Part shown: positions 1 through 5,963 of the stretch, one piece after another | Numbering within the stretch: position 1 is the stretch's first letter | Layout: each line of letters opens with the position of its first letter | NCBI GenBank assembly: GCA_934167935.1 | Contig: CAKPMH010000047.1 | Span: 1-5,963 of the forward strand | Direction of reading: 5' to 3' | Length of the DNA stretch: 5,963 nucleotides | Source of the DNA: an uncultured Bacilli bacterium | Lineage (GTDB): Bacteria; Bacillota_I; Bacilli_A; RF39; UBA660 | The notes under the pieces: generated by a model | What the model saw: only the letters and a program-made list of their open reading frames with translations | Database searches by the model: none | What the model was told of the DNA's origin: nothing | Program-made: the position numbers and the translations under genes

Positions 1-161
1 AATTCTTCTAGTCCATCTTCATAAATTGGACTTTTTCCAGAACGCATTATTTCAATTTTATTTTCATCTACATCAACACATGTTACATTATGACCTATAT
101 GTGCAAGTGCCACGCCCGTTACTAATCCAACATATCCTGTTCCAGCTACAGCTACTTTCAT
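1..161 (-). CDS. ugd: UDP-glucose 6-dehydrogenase, N-terminal part (truncated by window edge)
   Basis: This partial gene encodes the first 53 residues of an enzyme that oxidises UDP-glucose to UDP-glucuronate with two NAD+ in the cytoplasm. The protein opens with MKVAVAGTGYVGLVTG, a Rossmann dinucleotide loop with glycines at 7, 9 and 12. An acidic residue, D30, ends the second strand and should bind the NAD ribose. The segment SPIYEDGLEE (44-53) matches the PxYExGLEEL segment conserved in the Ugd family. The start is fixed by a perfect AAGGAGGT site six bases upstream. The catalytic Cys and the UDP-binding domain lie beyond the window. UDP-mannose or UDP-GlcNAc dehydrogenases share the fold, but YVGL plus PIYEDGLEE favours Ugd. 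The epimerase just upstream would use its product. The sampled G+C here (24 of 60 bases at 61-120) is well above that of the glycosyltransferase, flippase and polymerase genes. Confidence 0.9.
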   Translation of the reverse strand, partial: MKVAVAGTGYVGLVTGVALAHIGHNVTCVDVDENKIEIMRSGKSPIYEDGLEE

Positions 162-167
162 ACTTTT

Positions 168-175
168 ACCTCCTT
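168..175 (-). promoter_or_regulatory. Consensus ribosome binding site of ugd
   Basis: On the minus strand this reads AAGGAGGT, fully complementary to the 3' end of 16S rRNA. It lies six bases before the ATG at 161-159. It is the strongest ribosome binding site in the window and sets the ugd start. Confidence 0.85.
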
Positions 176-189
176 AAATAATATAACAC

Positions 190-205
190 GTTTTTTGCAA
201 AAAAC
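190..205. repeat. 16-base perfect palindrome ahead of ugd (possible operator or 5'-leader hairpin)
   Basis: GTTTTTTGCAAAAAAC is a perfect inverted repeat with no spacer, about 29 bases upstream of the ugd start. If the proposed promoter at 211-239 is real, the palindrome covers the transcription start near 204, a usual place for a repressor operator. It has no U-tract and no loop, so it is unlikely to be a terminator. The A/T runs make a chance origin possible. Confidence 0.3.
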
Positions 206-210
206 ATAGT

Positions 211-239
211 ATTTTAATGATTTGGGCAAAAAAAAGCAA
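211..239 (-). promoter_or_regulatory. Possible sigma-A-type promoter for ugd
   Basis: Reading the minus strand, TTGCTT (239-234) and TAAAAT (216-211) are separated by 17 bases. The -10 matches the consensus at five of six positions and the -35 at three of six. The -35 overlaps the 3' arm of the terminator of the preceding gene. Transcription would start near 204 and give a leader of about 43 bases that keeps the ugd ribosome binding site. In such A+T-rich DNA, matches of this quality are common, so this is tentative. Confidence 0.3.
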
Positions 240-253
240 ATTTTGCTTTTTTT
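229..253 (-). terminator. Intrinsic terminator after the epimerase gene
   Basis: Two perfectly complementary 12-base arms (229-240 and 242-253) meet around GCAAA/TTTGC, with an A-run on one side and a T-run on the other. On the minus strand the stem ends in a run of eight U residues and begins 14 bases after the epimerase stop codon, as expected for Rho-independent termination. The stem has only two G-C pairs, so it may leak. It is nearly symmetrical and could also act on the plus strand. It separates the biosynthetic operon from ugd. Confidence 0.6.
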
Positions 254-267
254 ATCAATATTCTTGT

Positions 268-1224
268 TTAATTGTGCAAATACCAATCTATGAATTTTTT
301 TATTCCATCATCAAACTTTGTTTGAGGATTATAACCCAACAATTTTCTAGCTTTATCAATACAAGCATATGTTCTATCAACATCACCAGGTTGCATAGGT
401 AATTCTTCAATATTTGGTTCAATATTTAATTCTTTTCCTATTATTTCTATCATTTCTTTTAAACTAATAGGATTATTACTTCCTAAATTAATAATTTCAT
501 AAACGTCATTATTATTCATTACATAATCACAGGATTTACATATACCATCTACTATATCATCAACATATGTGTAATCTCTTGAAGTACTTCCATCACCATA
601 CATAGGTATTTCTTTTCCATCAAGCATTAATCGTGTAAATTTATTTATGGCCAAATCAGGTCTTTGCTTAGGTCCATAAACAGTAAAAAATCTTAACATA
701 ATAATATTCATACAATTTAATTTATGATAAACATGTGCCATTACTTCGTTAGCTTTTTTAGTTGCTGCATATGGACTTATCGCATAATCGACTATCATAT
801 CTTCCTTAAAAGGCGCTTCTCTACAATTACCATATACACTACTACTTGAAGCCATAACTAAAGATTTGACATTATGTAATTTTGCTTCTTCTAAAATATT
901 TTGTGTACCAATGCCATTTACTTCTTGATATAATAAAGGATTTTCTATAGAAGGTCTAACACCAGCCATTGCAGCTAAATGAACAATAACATCAATGTTA
1001 TTTTCATCAAAAACTTTTTTTACATTTTCTCTATTTCTAATATCTCCTCTATATAACTTATAATTAGGATTATCTATAAACTTTTTAATGTTATCCTCTT
1101 TAATTTTAGGATCATAATAATCACAAAAGTTATCAATAGTTACAACCACATTTCCTTCTTTTAATAATCTTTCTGTAAGTGTAGAACCGATAAATCCCGC
1201 TCCACCTGTAATTAAATATGCCAT
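268..1224 (-). CDS. NAD-dependent nucleotide-sugar epimerase, probable UDP-glucuronate 4-epimerase
   Basis: This is a 318-residue cytoplasmic enzyme of the extended short-chain dehydrogenase (GalE-like) family. The NAD loop TGGAGFIGS has glycines at 7, 10 and 13. The active site has the SSSSVYG strand (126-132), and the catalytic Y152 and K156 sit in PYAATKK. Two segments point to UDP-glucuronate rather than UDP-glucose as substrate: DNFCDYYDP (31-39) and RFFTVYGPKQRPDLA (178-192), both typical of UDP-GlcA 4-epimerases. The length is normal and nothing looks broken. The start follows AAGGAG (1237-1232) with seven bases of spacing, and only 14 bases separate it from the glycosyltransferase upstream. 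A terminator follows the gene. Its expected role is to make UDP-galacturonate from the product of the neighbouring ugd. UDP-glucose 4-epimerase or another uronate epimerase remains possible, since motifs alone do not prove the substrate. Confidence 0.85.
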   Translation of the reverse strand: MAYLITGGAGFIGSTLTERLLKEGNVVVTIDNFCDYYDPKIKEDNIKKFIDNPNYKLYRGDIRNRENVKKVFDENNIDVIVHLAAMAGVRPSIENPLLYQEVNGIGTQNILEEAKLHNVKSLVMASSSSVYGNCREAPFKEDMIVDYAISPYAATKKANEVMAHVYHKLNCMNIIMLRFFTVYGPKQRPDLAINKFTRLMLDGKEIPMYGDGSTSRDYTYVDDIVDGICKSCDYVMNNNDVYEIINLGSNNPISLKEMIEIIGKELNIEPNIEELPMQPGDVDRTYACIDKARKLLGYNPQTKFDDGIKKFIDWYLHN

Positions 1225-1238
1225 ATATTATCTCCTTT

Positions 1239-2162
1239 TTAAACAAATATTCTAACTAATCTATACAAATAGACTGTCTTTTTTTTAAATTTATTTTTAC
1301 ATAAATAAATTGCATTTTTATCGAAAATAGTTCTTAATTCTTTTAATTTTTTGCGCAATTGTTTTTTATTTTCAAATGTCTCATTAGTATTAAATAGTTG
1401 TTTAACATTATAAATATAATAATTCAGAGCCATTAATTCAACAGAAGAATTAAGTTTTGTAGTTGTTTGATTTATTGCTATTATTATATTAATAGCACTT
1501 ATTATCCTACAAATATCTATATTTCTTGTTAAAGAATTATTATCTTCTTTTCTATTAATTATATATAATGGTTCATCCAAATAATAAAATGTTTTGCTAA
1601 TATTTAAATATTTATATGTTGTATATACATCTTCAAAATTATATGAATCTATAAAAAAATCTAGTTTCAATTTTTCCCTTTTAAAGACTTTCATAACCAA
1701 TGATCCTTCAACAATACAATCATTTAATACATCAATGTTATGTTTACCTCTTGCAATATTTCCTTTATAAATTGTCGTATGTTTTTTTTCATCATCAGGA
1801 ATTTGCTTTGCCTCGTATAATAATAAATCAATTTCATTATCCATAAAAATTTCATTTATTTTTTTTAAAACATCTTCATTATATAATTTATCATCACTAT
1901 CCACGAATAAAATTAAATCACCTGTTGCTTTTGTAAAACCTTCCTTTCTTGTTAAGCCAGGTCCTACATTATTGTGCGAAAATACTTTTATATTTTCATA
2001 TTTGCTTTCATATTTTTTTAATAAATCGTAACTATTATCTGTAGAACCATCATTAACCAAAATCACTTCATAGTTTAAATAAGTTTGATTTAAAATGCTT
2101 TTCATTAAATCATCAATGTATTTTTCTGCATTATATACTGGTATCACAATGCTTATCTTCAT
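1239..2162 (-). CDS. Family 2 glycosyltransferase (GT-A fold)
   Basis: This 307-residue protein would transfer a sugar from a nucleotide donor to the growing lipid-linked repeat unit at the inner face of the membrane. The N-terminal GT-A domain shows SIVIPVYNAEKYI (4-16), the donor-binding VNDGSTD (36-42) with D38, and the metal-binding DSDD (88-91). FEDVYTTYKYL (176-186) probably carries the catalytic base at E177 or D178. The C-terminal 100 residues are Lys- and Asn-rich without a clear membrane span, so the enzyme is probably soluble or peripheral. The start at 2162 is supported by family alignment at MKISIVIPVYN and by GAGG seven bases upstream. The gene begins inside the last 32 bases of the flippase gene, so the two are probably translationally coupled. 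Donor and acceptor sugars cannot be read from the sequence. Confidence 0.9.
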   Translation of the reverse strand: MKISIVIPVYNAEKYIDDLMKSILNQTYLNYEVILVNDGSTDNSYDLLKKYESKYENIKVFSHNNVGPGLTRKEGFTKATGDLILFVDSDDKLYNEDVLKKINEIFMDNEIDLLLYEAKQIPDDEKKHTTIYKGNIARGKHNIDVLNDCIVEGSLVMKVFKREKLKLDFFIDSYNFEDVYTTYKYLNISKTFYYLDEPLYIINRKEDNNSLTRNIDICRIISAINIIIAINQTTTKLNSSVELMALNYYIYNVKQLFNTNETFENKKQLRKKLKELRTIFDKNAIYLCKNKFKKKTVYLYRLVRIFV

Positions 2163-3651
2163 GCTTTTTCCTCATTTCCTTTATGCTATTTAACCATTCT
2201 AATTTCCTAAAGATTTTATAACATATAGTAGTAACAACAACATTAATCATAAAAATAATCAATGAAAATCCAAACCATTTTAATATTGAATTAACTTGAT
2301 ATTTAAAAATAACTGTATTTAGAACAATTTGCATGCAAGCTATTATCATATATATAATTAAATCTTTATAAAATTGTCTCATATTAAAAATTTTTAAATT
2401 GTTTTTTACTACTATTGGTTTTATTACAAAATCAGCAATTAATAATGATATTATTGTTGCAAATAATACACCAGCCATTCCAAAATATTTAACAAAAATT
2501 AAAGATAAAATTAAATTAATTATTCCCTCTACTATTGTACATACTTTGGTTTGTTTAAATAGACCACATGCATTTACATACGTATTTAAAGTTGTCCTAA
2601 TTATTTGTATATATATCAATATAATAAACATATATGTTACCACTCTTGGAGCTACCATGTCGTTTCCATAAAATACGCCTATAAATGAATTATATGAAAA
2701 TACTAGTGATGAGCAAATTATCGTTGCTAAAAAATGTAAAAAAGAATTATATTGAAAGAAACTATTTTTATCAATTTCATGTGTATTTTTGCTAAAATAT
2801 GTTTTACCAATTATAGAATATAATGATGTTCCTATCTTACTTATTATTTTATTTATTTCATTAAGAATATAATTATATGCACCATATATTGCCACATCTC
2901 TTAATCCAAGATTCATTGAAATTAAAACAATATCAATATTGTTAGCTATTACACCACTTATTTTATGAACAACCAAATCTTTTGTATCTTTTATCATTGA
3001 TGTGTCTTTATTATTTTTACTTAATTGAATTTCTTTTTCTTTTTTTATTGTATATCGTTTCATAAATATATTAGTTAATAAATTGCATAAAATGCACCCA
3101 AATAATATGTATTCAAATTTTGCATTTAATATCAACATTATTATCTCTACGATATATTTTATAATTGAACCTATTTGATAAATTATATTAGGAATATATT
3201 TTTCTCCTTTGGCATCAAAATATATTCTATACGTAAAGAAAAAATAATTAATGGCATTAGAAATTGCAAATAATATAAATGTTATTGTTATGTAAACGTC
3301 ATTTAGTGTATTTCCTTTTATTGTAAGTGGAATAATAAACGAAATTACAAGTGAAAGTGCAACGATTATTATACCTATCCGTTTAAAAATATAACTAATT
3401 CCTGATAATTTTCTGTTTATTTCTTCTATATTCTCCTGAGCAATAGGCTTATACAACGAAACTAATGCAGCACTAGAAAATCCCGCTTCAGCTAAAACTA
3501 AATATGCAAAATATTGAGAAAATAACTGATACAAAGCATAGATATTAGTTCCAAGATTTGCATAAAACAATTTAAGTAAAATTAAATTCAAAAAGATCAT
3601 AGCTACTTCTGGTAATGCATCTGTTAAAAAATTCTTAATTGCCTTTTTCAT
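2131..3651 (-). CDS. wzx: Wzx-type lipid-linked oligosaccharide flippase (MOP superfamily)
   Basis: This 506-residue integral membrane protein probably flips the undecaprenyl-diphosphate-linked repeat unit across the membrane before polymerisation. About 12 to 14 hydrophobic segments are visible, for example near 13-31, 41-60, 92-110, 117-141, 153-176, 180-196, 228-250, 337-360, 369-388, 392-411, 428-448 and 456-478. Gram-positive Wzx-like signatures are LAEAGFSSAALVSLYKPIA (53-71), NNIDIVLISMNLGL (237-250) and NACGLFKQTK (360-369). The length fits the family. The start at 3651 has only a weak purine-rich AAGAG upstream and lies inside the end of the tupA-like gene (17-base overlap), which suggests coupled translation. 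The C-terminus, rich in Lys, Glu and His, is encoded in the overlap with the downstream glycosyltransferase. The exact repeat unit moved is unknown. Confidence 0.9.
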   Translation of the reverse strand: MKKAIKNFLTDALPEVAMIFLNLILLKLFYANLGTNIYALYQLFSQYFAYLVLAEAGFSSAALVSLYKPIAQENIEEINRKLSGISYIFKRIGIIIVALSLVISFIIPLTIKGNTLNDVYITITFILFAISNAINYFFFTYRIYFDAKGEKYIPNIIYQIGSIIKYIVEIIMLILNAKFEYILFGCILCNLLTNIFMKRYTIKKEKEIQLSKNNKDTSMIKDTKDLVVHKISGVIANNIDIVLISMNLGLRDVAIYGAYNYILNEINKIISKIGTSLYSIIGKTYFSKNTHEIDKNSFFQYNSFLHFLATIICSSLVFSYNSFIGVFYGNDMVAPRVVTYMFIILIYIQIIRTTLNTYVNACGLFKQTKVCTIVEGIINLILSLIFVKYFGMAGVLFATIISLLIADFVIKPIVVKNNLKIFNMRQFYKDLIIYMIIACMQIVLNTVIFKYQVNSILKWFGFSLIIFMINVVVTTICYKIFRKLEWLNSIKEMRKKHEDKHCDTSI

Positions 3652-4558
3652 TTTTCTCTTTTCTTTGTGGAAGTGTTAATTCATTTCCCCATTTTAGATT
3701 TTCCTCTTTTGGTTCAAATTTTAGAAAACCTGCCCAATGGAAAAAAGTCAATTCTCCAACATAAATTTTACCATTTACATAATAAAAATCAACACGTAAG
3801 CTTGGAATACCATTGCTTAATTTTTTAGACAATTCAATCATTTTATTTATTTTTTCAGGAAATTTATGTACTTCTTTAGATGAAGCATACTTAATTTTTA
3901 AATCAAGTTTTTTTAAATTTATATCATAATAATCATTATACCTGTTTTTTCGTTTATCACCATAACATACTAATATATATTTTGGTTTTCCATTAAAGCA
4001 AAATATATTATATTCAATTAGTTTACTTCCATCATCATTTTGTAATAATTCTTCAATAATTATTCGAGGCTTTACATTTTTATATGGGTATTCTCTATGA
4101 TTATAGAAATAATTGTTTTTTAAACTATTATTTAATTCTTTCTTTAATGCTTTCAAATCCAATGATTTTAAATCAGTACATACCTCTCCTCCACCACATC
4201 CATGTGTCGTTTTTATTACAAATTTATTTGGAAGGTCATCAAAATTTATTTCTTCAAATTTATTATATATTCCTATTGTAGGAACAACATATTCCTCACC
4301 AACTGTTTCTTTTACATACTGTTTTGATTCATATTTATCAACCAATTTACTATATTCTGGATTACGATCATAAAGTTTCAACCATTGTAACTTTGAACTA
4401 TAATCCTTTGGATTTTTTAAATCTAATTTTTCATTCATTTCAAGGAAATATTTTAATTCAATATATTGCTTATCTGGTAAAAATCGAAATATACCTTTAT
4501 TCATTAAATATAAAATACCCTTTTTTGGTTCACTAAATAATTTTTTTATTTTTCCCAT
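3635..4558 (-). CDS. TupA-like ATP-grasp polysaccharide biosynthesis protein
   Basis: This 307-residue protein resembles the TupA-like ATP-grasp family, named after a Bacillus gene needed for teichuronopeptide, a cell-wall polymer of glucuronate and polyglutamate. Visible landmarks are KLQWLKLYDRNPEYSKLVDKY (the conserved N-terminal block, about 56-75), FVIKTTHGCGGG (113-124) with likely ATP-binding K116 and a glycine loop, IIIEELLQ (166-173), LRVDFYYVNGKIYVGELTF (254-272), and HWAGF (274-278). R255, D257 and E269 are candidate metal or substrate ligands. ATP-grasp enzymes usually join a carboxylate to an amine through an acyl phosphate, but the family's reaction here is not settled. There is no signal peptide and no membrane span, so it should be cytoplasmic. 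The start at 4558 is forced by an in-frame TGA 18 bases upstream. It has no nearby ribosome binding site, the nearest being AAAGGA about 50 bases away across a hairpin. Confidence 0.85.
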   Translation of the reverse strand: MGKIKKLFSEPKKGILYLMNKGIFRFLPDKQYIELKYFLEMNEKLDLKNPKDYSSKLQWLKLYDRNPEYSKLVDKYESKQYVKETVGEEYVVPTIGIYNKFEEINFDDLPNKFVIKTTHGCGGGEVCTDLKSLDLKALKKELNNSLKNNYFYNHREYPYKNVKPRIIIEELLQNDDGSKLIEYNIFCFNGKPKYILVCYGDKRKNRYNDYYDINLKKLDLKIKYASSKEVHKFPEKINKMIELSKKLSNGIPSLRVDFYYVNGKIYVGELTFFHWAGFLKFEPKEENLKWGNELTLPQRKEKNEKGN

Positions 4559-4566
4559 AATATCAT
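4546..4566 (-). other. Six-codon mini-ORF overlapping the tupA-like start
   Basis: On the minus strand an ATG at 4566-4564 opens a frame encoding MILWEK that stops with TAA at 4548-4546, twelve bases into the tupA-like gene in a different frame. If the leader hairpin folds, AAAGGA at 4616-4611 lies six bases from this ATG and 14 from the tupA-like ATG. This could be a coupling or leader peptide, or chance. No conservation evidence is available here. Confidence 0.2.
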
Positions 4567-4571
4567 AATAT

Positions 4572-4609
4572 AATCAAATTATAGAAATATAATTAATTCT
4601 ATATTGATT
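4572..4609 (-). promoter_or_regulatory. Imperfect hairpin in the wzy-tupA intergenic leader
   Basis: Left arm AATCAA-AT-TATAGAA (4572-4586) pairs with TTCTATATTGATT (4597-4609). That gives 13 base pairs with a two-base bulge and a ten-base loop. There is no U-tract on the minus-strand side, so it does not look like a terminator. It sits exactly between the only ribosome-binding-like sequence (AAAGGA, 4616-4611) and the start codons, where folding would shorten the distance between them. The stem is nearly all A-U, with only two G-C pairs. Confidence 0.35.
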
Positions 4610-4630
4610 TTCCTTTCTAATTTTTACATT

Positions 4631-5788
4631 TTAATAATTAAAAATTTTATTTTTATATGGCATCAAGCTATATCCATTCCACATTCTATATATTCTAAAT
4701 ATTAACCAAATTATTAAAAATAAAAAAATTAATGCATCATATATTTTTTTATTTTTAACCTTTTCCCTATAGACAAGATATAAATCAGAATAAATAATAT
4801 ATTTTGGAATTTCAAAAAAAAGCATTAGTCGTGATGCAGCACCTACCATAATAGTTATTGGAAGTACAGACATAAAAAAGATATGTGACTTAAAATATAT
4901 ATAATGTCCCTTTCTTATTATATACTCCTGAAATTTATTGGTAAATATCATTAATAAATACAAAGCATATATTGGAATATAACCAATCAAGGATATTTGT
5001 ATTTTATTTAAATACCCTGAAAATCCTGAATGTCCTATTAAAGCTTTAATAATAGGCATTCCAACAAATCCTATTAAGCAGCAAACAAATGGAAGTGATA
5101 TTTCTGTTTTCTTATTAATATATTTATCAGGAAATAATTTATAAAAGATTAAATAAGCAAACATTATAATTGCTAAATAATGCGATAAAAATGCAATCAA
5201 AACAAATAATATACCAGTAAGCCATTTATTATTTTTAATTTTTTCTAATCCAATACAACAGATAGCGGCAGCAAAACAATTTCTAATAATATTTAAACTT
5301 TTTAATAAAGGAATAAAAAATAAAATAATTATTATAGATGATTTAGAATCATTAAAATTTTTGTCAATTAAATATATATAAGATATAATTATTGCCGAAT
5401 GTATCAAGAATTCAAAATTAATATAACTTCCACCAAATAATTTTACAATAAACATCAAATTATAATAAAAATATTCATAATCATTAAACGTTAAATTGGA
5501 TATAGAAAAAAAACGGACATATTTTATTTTTTCAAATTGTTCCATATATGTTACAGTATCAGTTCCACCTATACCATCTGAAACAACTCTAAATGTTGAA
5601 AATATTATAAAAATCGTATAAATTATGAAATAATATAAATATTTTTCTTCAATATTAAATTTTTTAAAACTTATTTTTTTATTTTGGCATTTAGACTCTA
5701 TTGATTTTTTTGATAGTAACATTATAATTATCGCTAGTAAAACATATATTATTAATGTTTTCCAATCCCATGTTTTTTCTAATACCAT
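4631..5788 (-). CDS. wzy: EpsG/Wzy-type polysaccharide polymerase, multi-spanning membrane protein
   Basis: This 385-residue protein probably polymerises flipped repeat units on the outer face of the membrane. It has about ten hydrophobic segments, for example near 10-26, 49-66, 108-118, 125-141, 150-166, 189-217, 230-249, 266-283, 302-316 and 350-367. EpsG-family landmarks are FRVVSDGIGGTDTVTYMEQF (66-85), LNIIRNCFAAAICC (165-178) with R169, FLSHYLAIIMFAYLIF (200-215) with H203, GAASRL (316-321) with R320, and the C-terminal MPYKN (376-380). The conserved Arg and His residues are of the kind thought to hold the diphosphate-linked chain, though this is inferred from the family. The start follows GAGGTG (5801-5796) with a seven-base gap, and the gene lies 16 bases after the preceding glycosyltransferase stop. 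Wzy proteins diverge strongly, so the linkage made cannot be told. Confidence 0.85.
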   Translation of the reverse strand: MVLEKTWDWKTLIIYVLLAIIIMLLSKKSIESKCQNKKISFKKFNIEEKYLYYFIIYTIFIIFSTFRVVSDGIGGTDTVTYMEQFEKIKYVRFFSISNLTFNDYEYFYYNLMFIVKLFGGSYINFEFLIHSAIIISYIYLIDKNFNDSKSSIIIILFFIPLLKSLNIIRNCFAAAICCIGLEKIKNNKWLTGILFVLIAFLSHYLAIIMFAYLIFYKLFPDKYINKKTEISLPFVCCLIGFVGMPIIKALIGHSGFSGYLNKIQISLIGYIPIYALYLLMIFTNKFQEYIIRKGHYIYFKSHIFFMSVLPITIMVGAASRLMLFFEIPKYIIYSDLYLVYREKVKNKKIYDALIFLFLIIWLIFRIYRMWNGYSLMPYKNKIFNY

Positions 5789-5804
5789 AATTTAACACCT
5801 CAAT

Positions 5805-5963
5805 CTAATAACATATTTTAATAAACTCATCAGTAATTTGATCAATCATATATTTGTTTTCAATAAAATTATTTTTATAATCTTTCCTTTTTTCTATTTT
5901 TTTATTCAAAATTATACTAGCCCATTCCTCTGCAGATTTATTTAAATCAATATACTTAACTAA
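5805..5963 (-). CDS. Probable glycosyltransferase, C-terminal end (truncated by window edge)
   Basis: An open frame enters at the window edge and runs 52 codons to a TAG stop at 5807-5805. It contains YIDLNKSAEEWASIIL (4-19), then a Lys-rich helix and a Tyr/Asp-rich tail ending in EFIKICY. This pattern of a Leu-x-x-Ser-x-x-x-Trp-Ala helix followed by a charged terminal helix resembles the C-terminus of GT4-type glycosyltransferases (GT-B fold) such as EpsF relatives in similar loci. The catalytic and donor-binding parts lie outside the window, so the family assignment is tentative. The frame itself is well supported: it has no internal stop, and the polymerase gene follows after 16 bases with its ribosome binding site in between. 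Confidence 0.6.
   Translation of the reverse strand, partial: LVKYIDLNKSAEEWASIILNKKIEKRKDYKNNFIENKYMIDQITDEFIKICY

Noticed and set aside
180..185. TATATT on the minus strand as the ugd -10 box
   Set aside because: Transcription would begin near 173, inside the AAGGAGGT ribosome binding site, and no -35 is visible at the right distance. The pair at 211-239 fits better.
217..402. Short plus-strand open frame across the epimerase 3' end and terminator
   Set aside because: It is antisense to the conserved epimerase C-terminus and the terminator hairpin. It has no convincing ribosome binding site and no recognisable protein features.
1279..1866. Several 8-base T runs in the glycosyltransferase gene (1279-1286, 1782-1789, 1859-1866) as phase-variation tracts
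   Set aside because: Runs of this length are frequent throughout this A+T-rich window (for example also in the polymerase at 5506-5513) and encode ordinary Lys or Phe pairs. The frames are intact.
2399..2671. Plus-strand open frame opposite the flippase
   Set aside because: It mirrors hydrophobic codons of the flippase on the other strand and has no independent sign of being coding.
4084..4536. Three overlapping plus-strand open frames opposite the tupA-like gene
   Set aside because: All lie antisense to a well-conserved family protein. They are low-complexity and occupy different frames of the same stretch, as expected by chance in A+T-rich DNA.
4572..4609. Intergenic hairpin as a terminator of the polymerase gene
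   Set aside because: No U-tract follows the stem on the transcribed strand, and the downstream genes have no evident promoter of their own, so termination here seems unlikely.

Overview
The window is a very A+T-rich (by eye about one quarter G+C) piece of a bacterial surface-polysaccharide (capsule or exopolysaccharide) locus. All genes lie on the minus strand, so transcription runs from position 5963 down to 1. The low G+C, strong AAGGAGG-type ribosome binding sites, short hairpin-plus-U-tract terminator, standard use of TGG for Trp, and EpsG-, TupA- and Gram-positive-type Wzx proteins all suggest a low-G+C Firmicute (Clostridia, Bacilli or an uncultured gut relative). I cannot name the species.

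In transcription order: (1) the last 52 codons of a probable glycosyltransferase (5805-5963); (2) an EpsG/Wzy-type polysaccharide polymerase (4631-5788); (3) a 72-base leader holding an imperfect hairpin, followed by a TupA-like ATP-grasp protein (3635-4558); (4) a Wzx-type flippase (2131-3651) overlapping the previous gene by 17 bases; (5) a family-2 glycosyltransferase (1239-2162) overlapping the flippase by 32 bases; (6) an NAD-dependent sugar epimerase, most likely UDP-glucuronate 4-epimerase (268-1224); (7) a likely intrinsic terminator (229-253) and a possible new promoter; (8) the first 53 codons of UDP-glucose 6-dehydrogenase (1-161), cut by the window edge.

Together these genes fit a Wzx/Wzy-dependent pathway. 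Ugd would make UDP-glucuronate and the epimerase would turn it into UDP-galacturonate. The glycosyltransferases would build a lipid-linked repeat unit, Wzx would flip it across the membrane, and the EpsG/Wzy protein would polymerise it outside. The TupA-like ATP-grasp protein is the least understood member. Next to uronic acid genes, it may amidate or peptide-modify the sugar carboxyl groups. No RNA genes, CRISPR arrays or mobile elements are visible, and no gene-free stretch exceeds about 110 bases. Overall this is a recognisable type of locus. The points worth a second look are the ATP-grasp/uronate pairing, the tupA leader, the epimerase-ugd intergenic region, and the change in base composition near position 1230.
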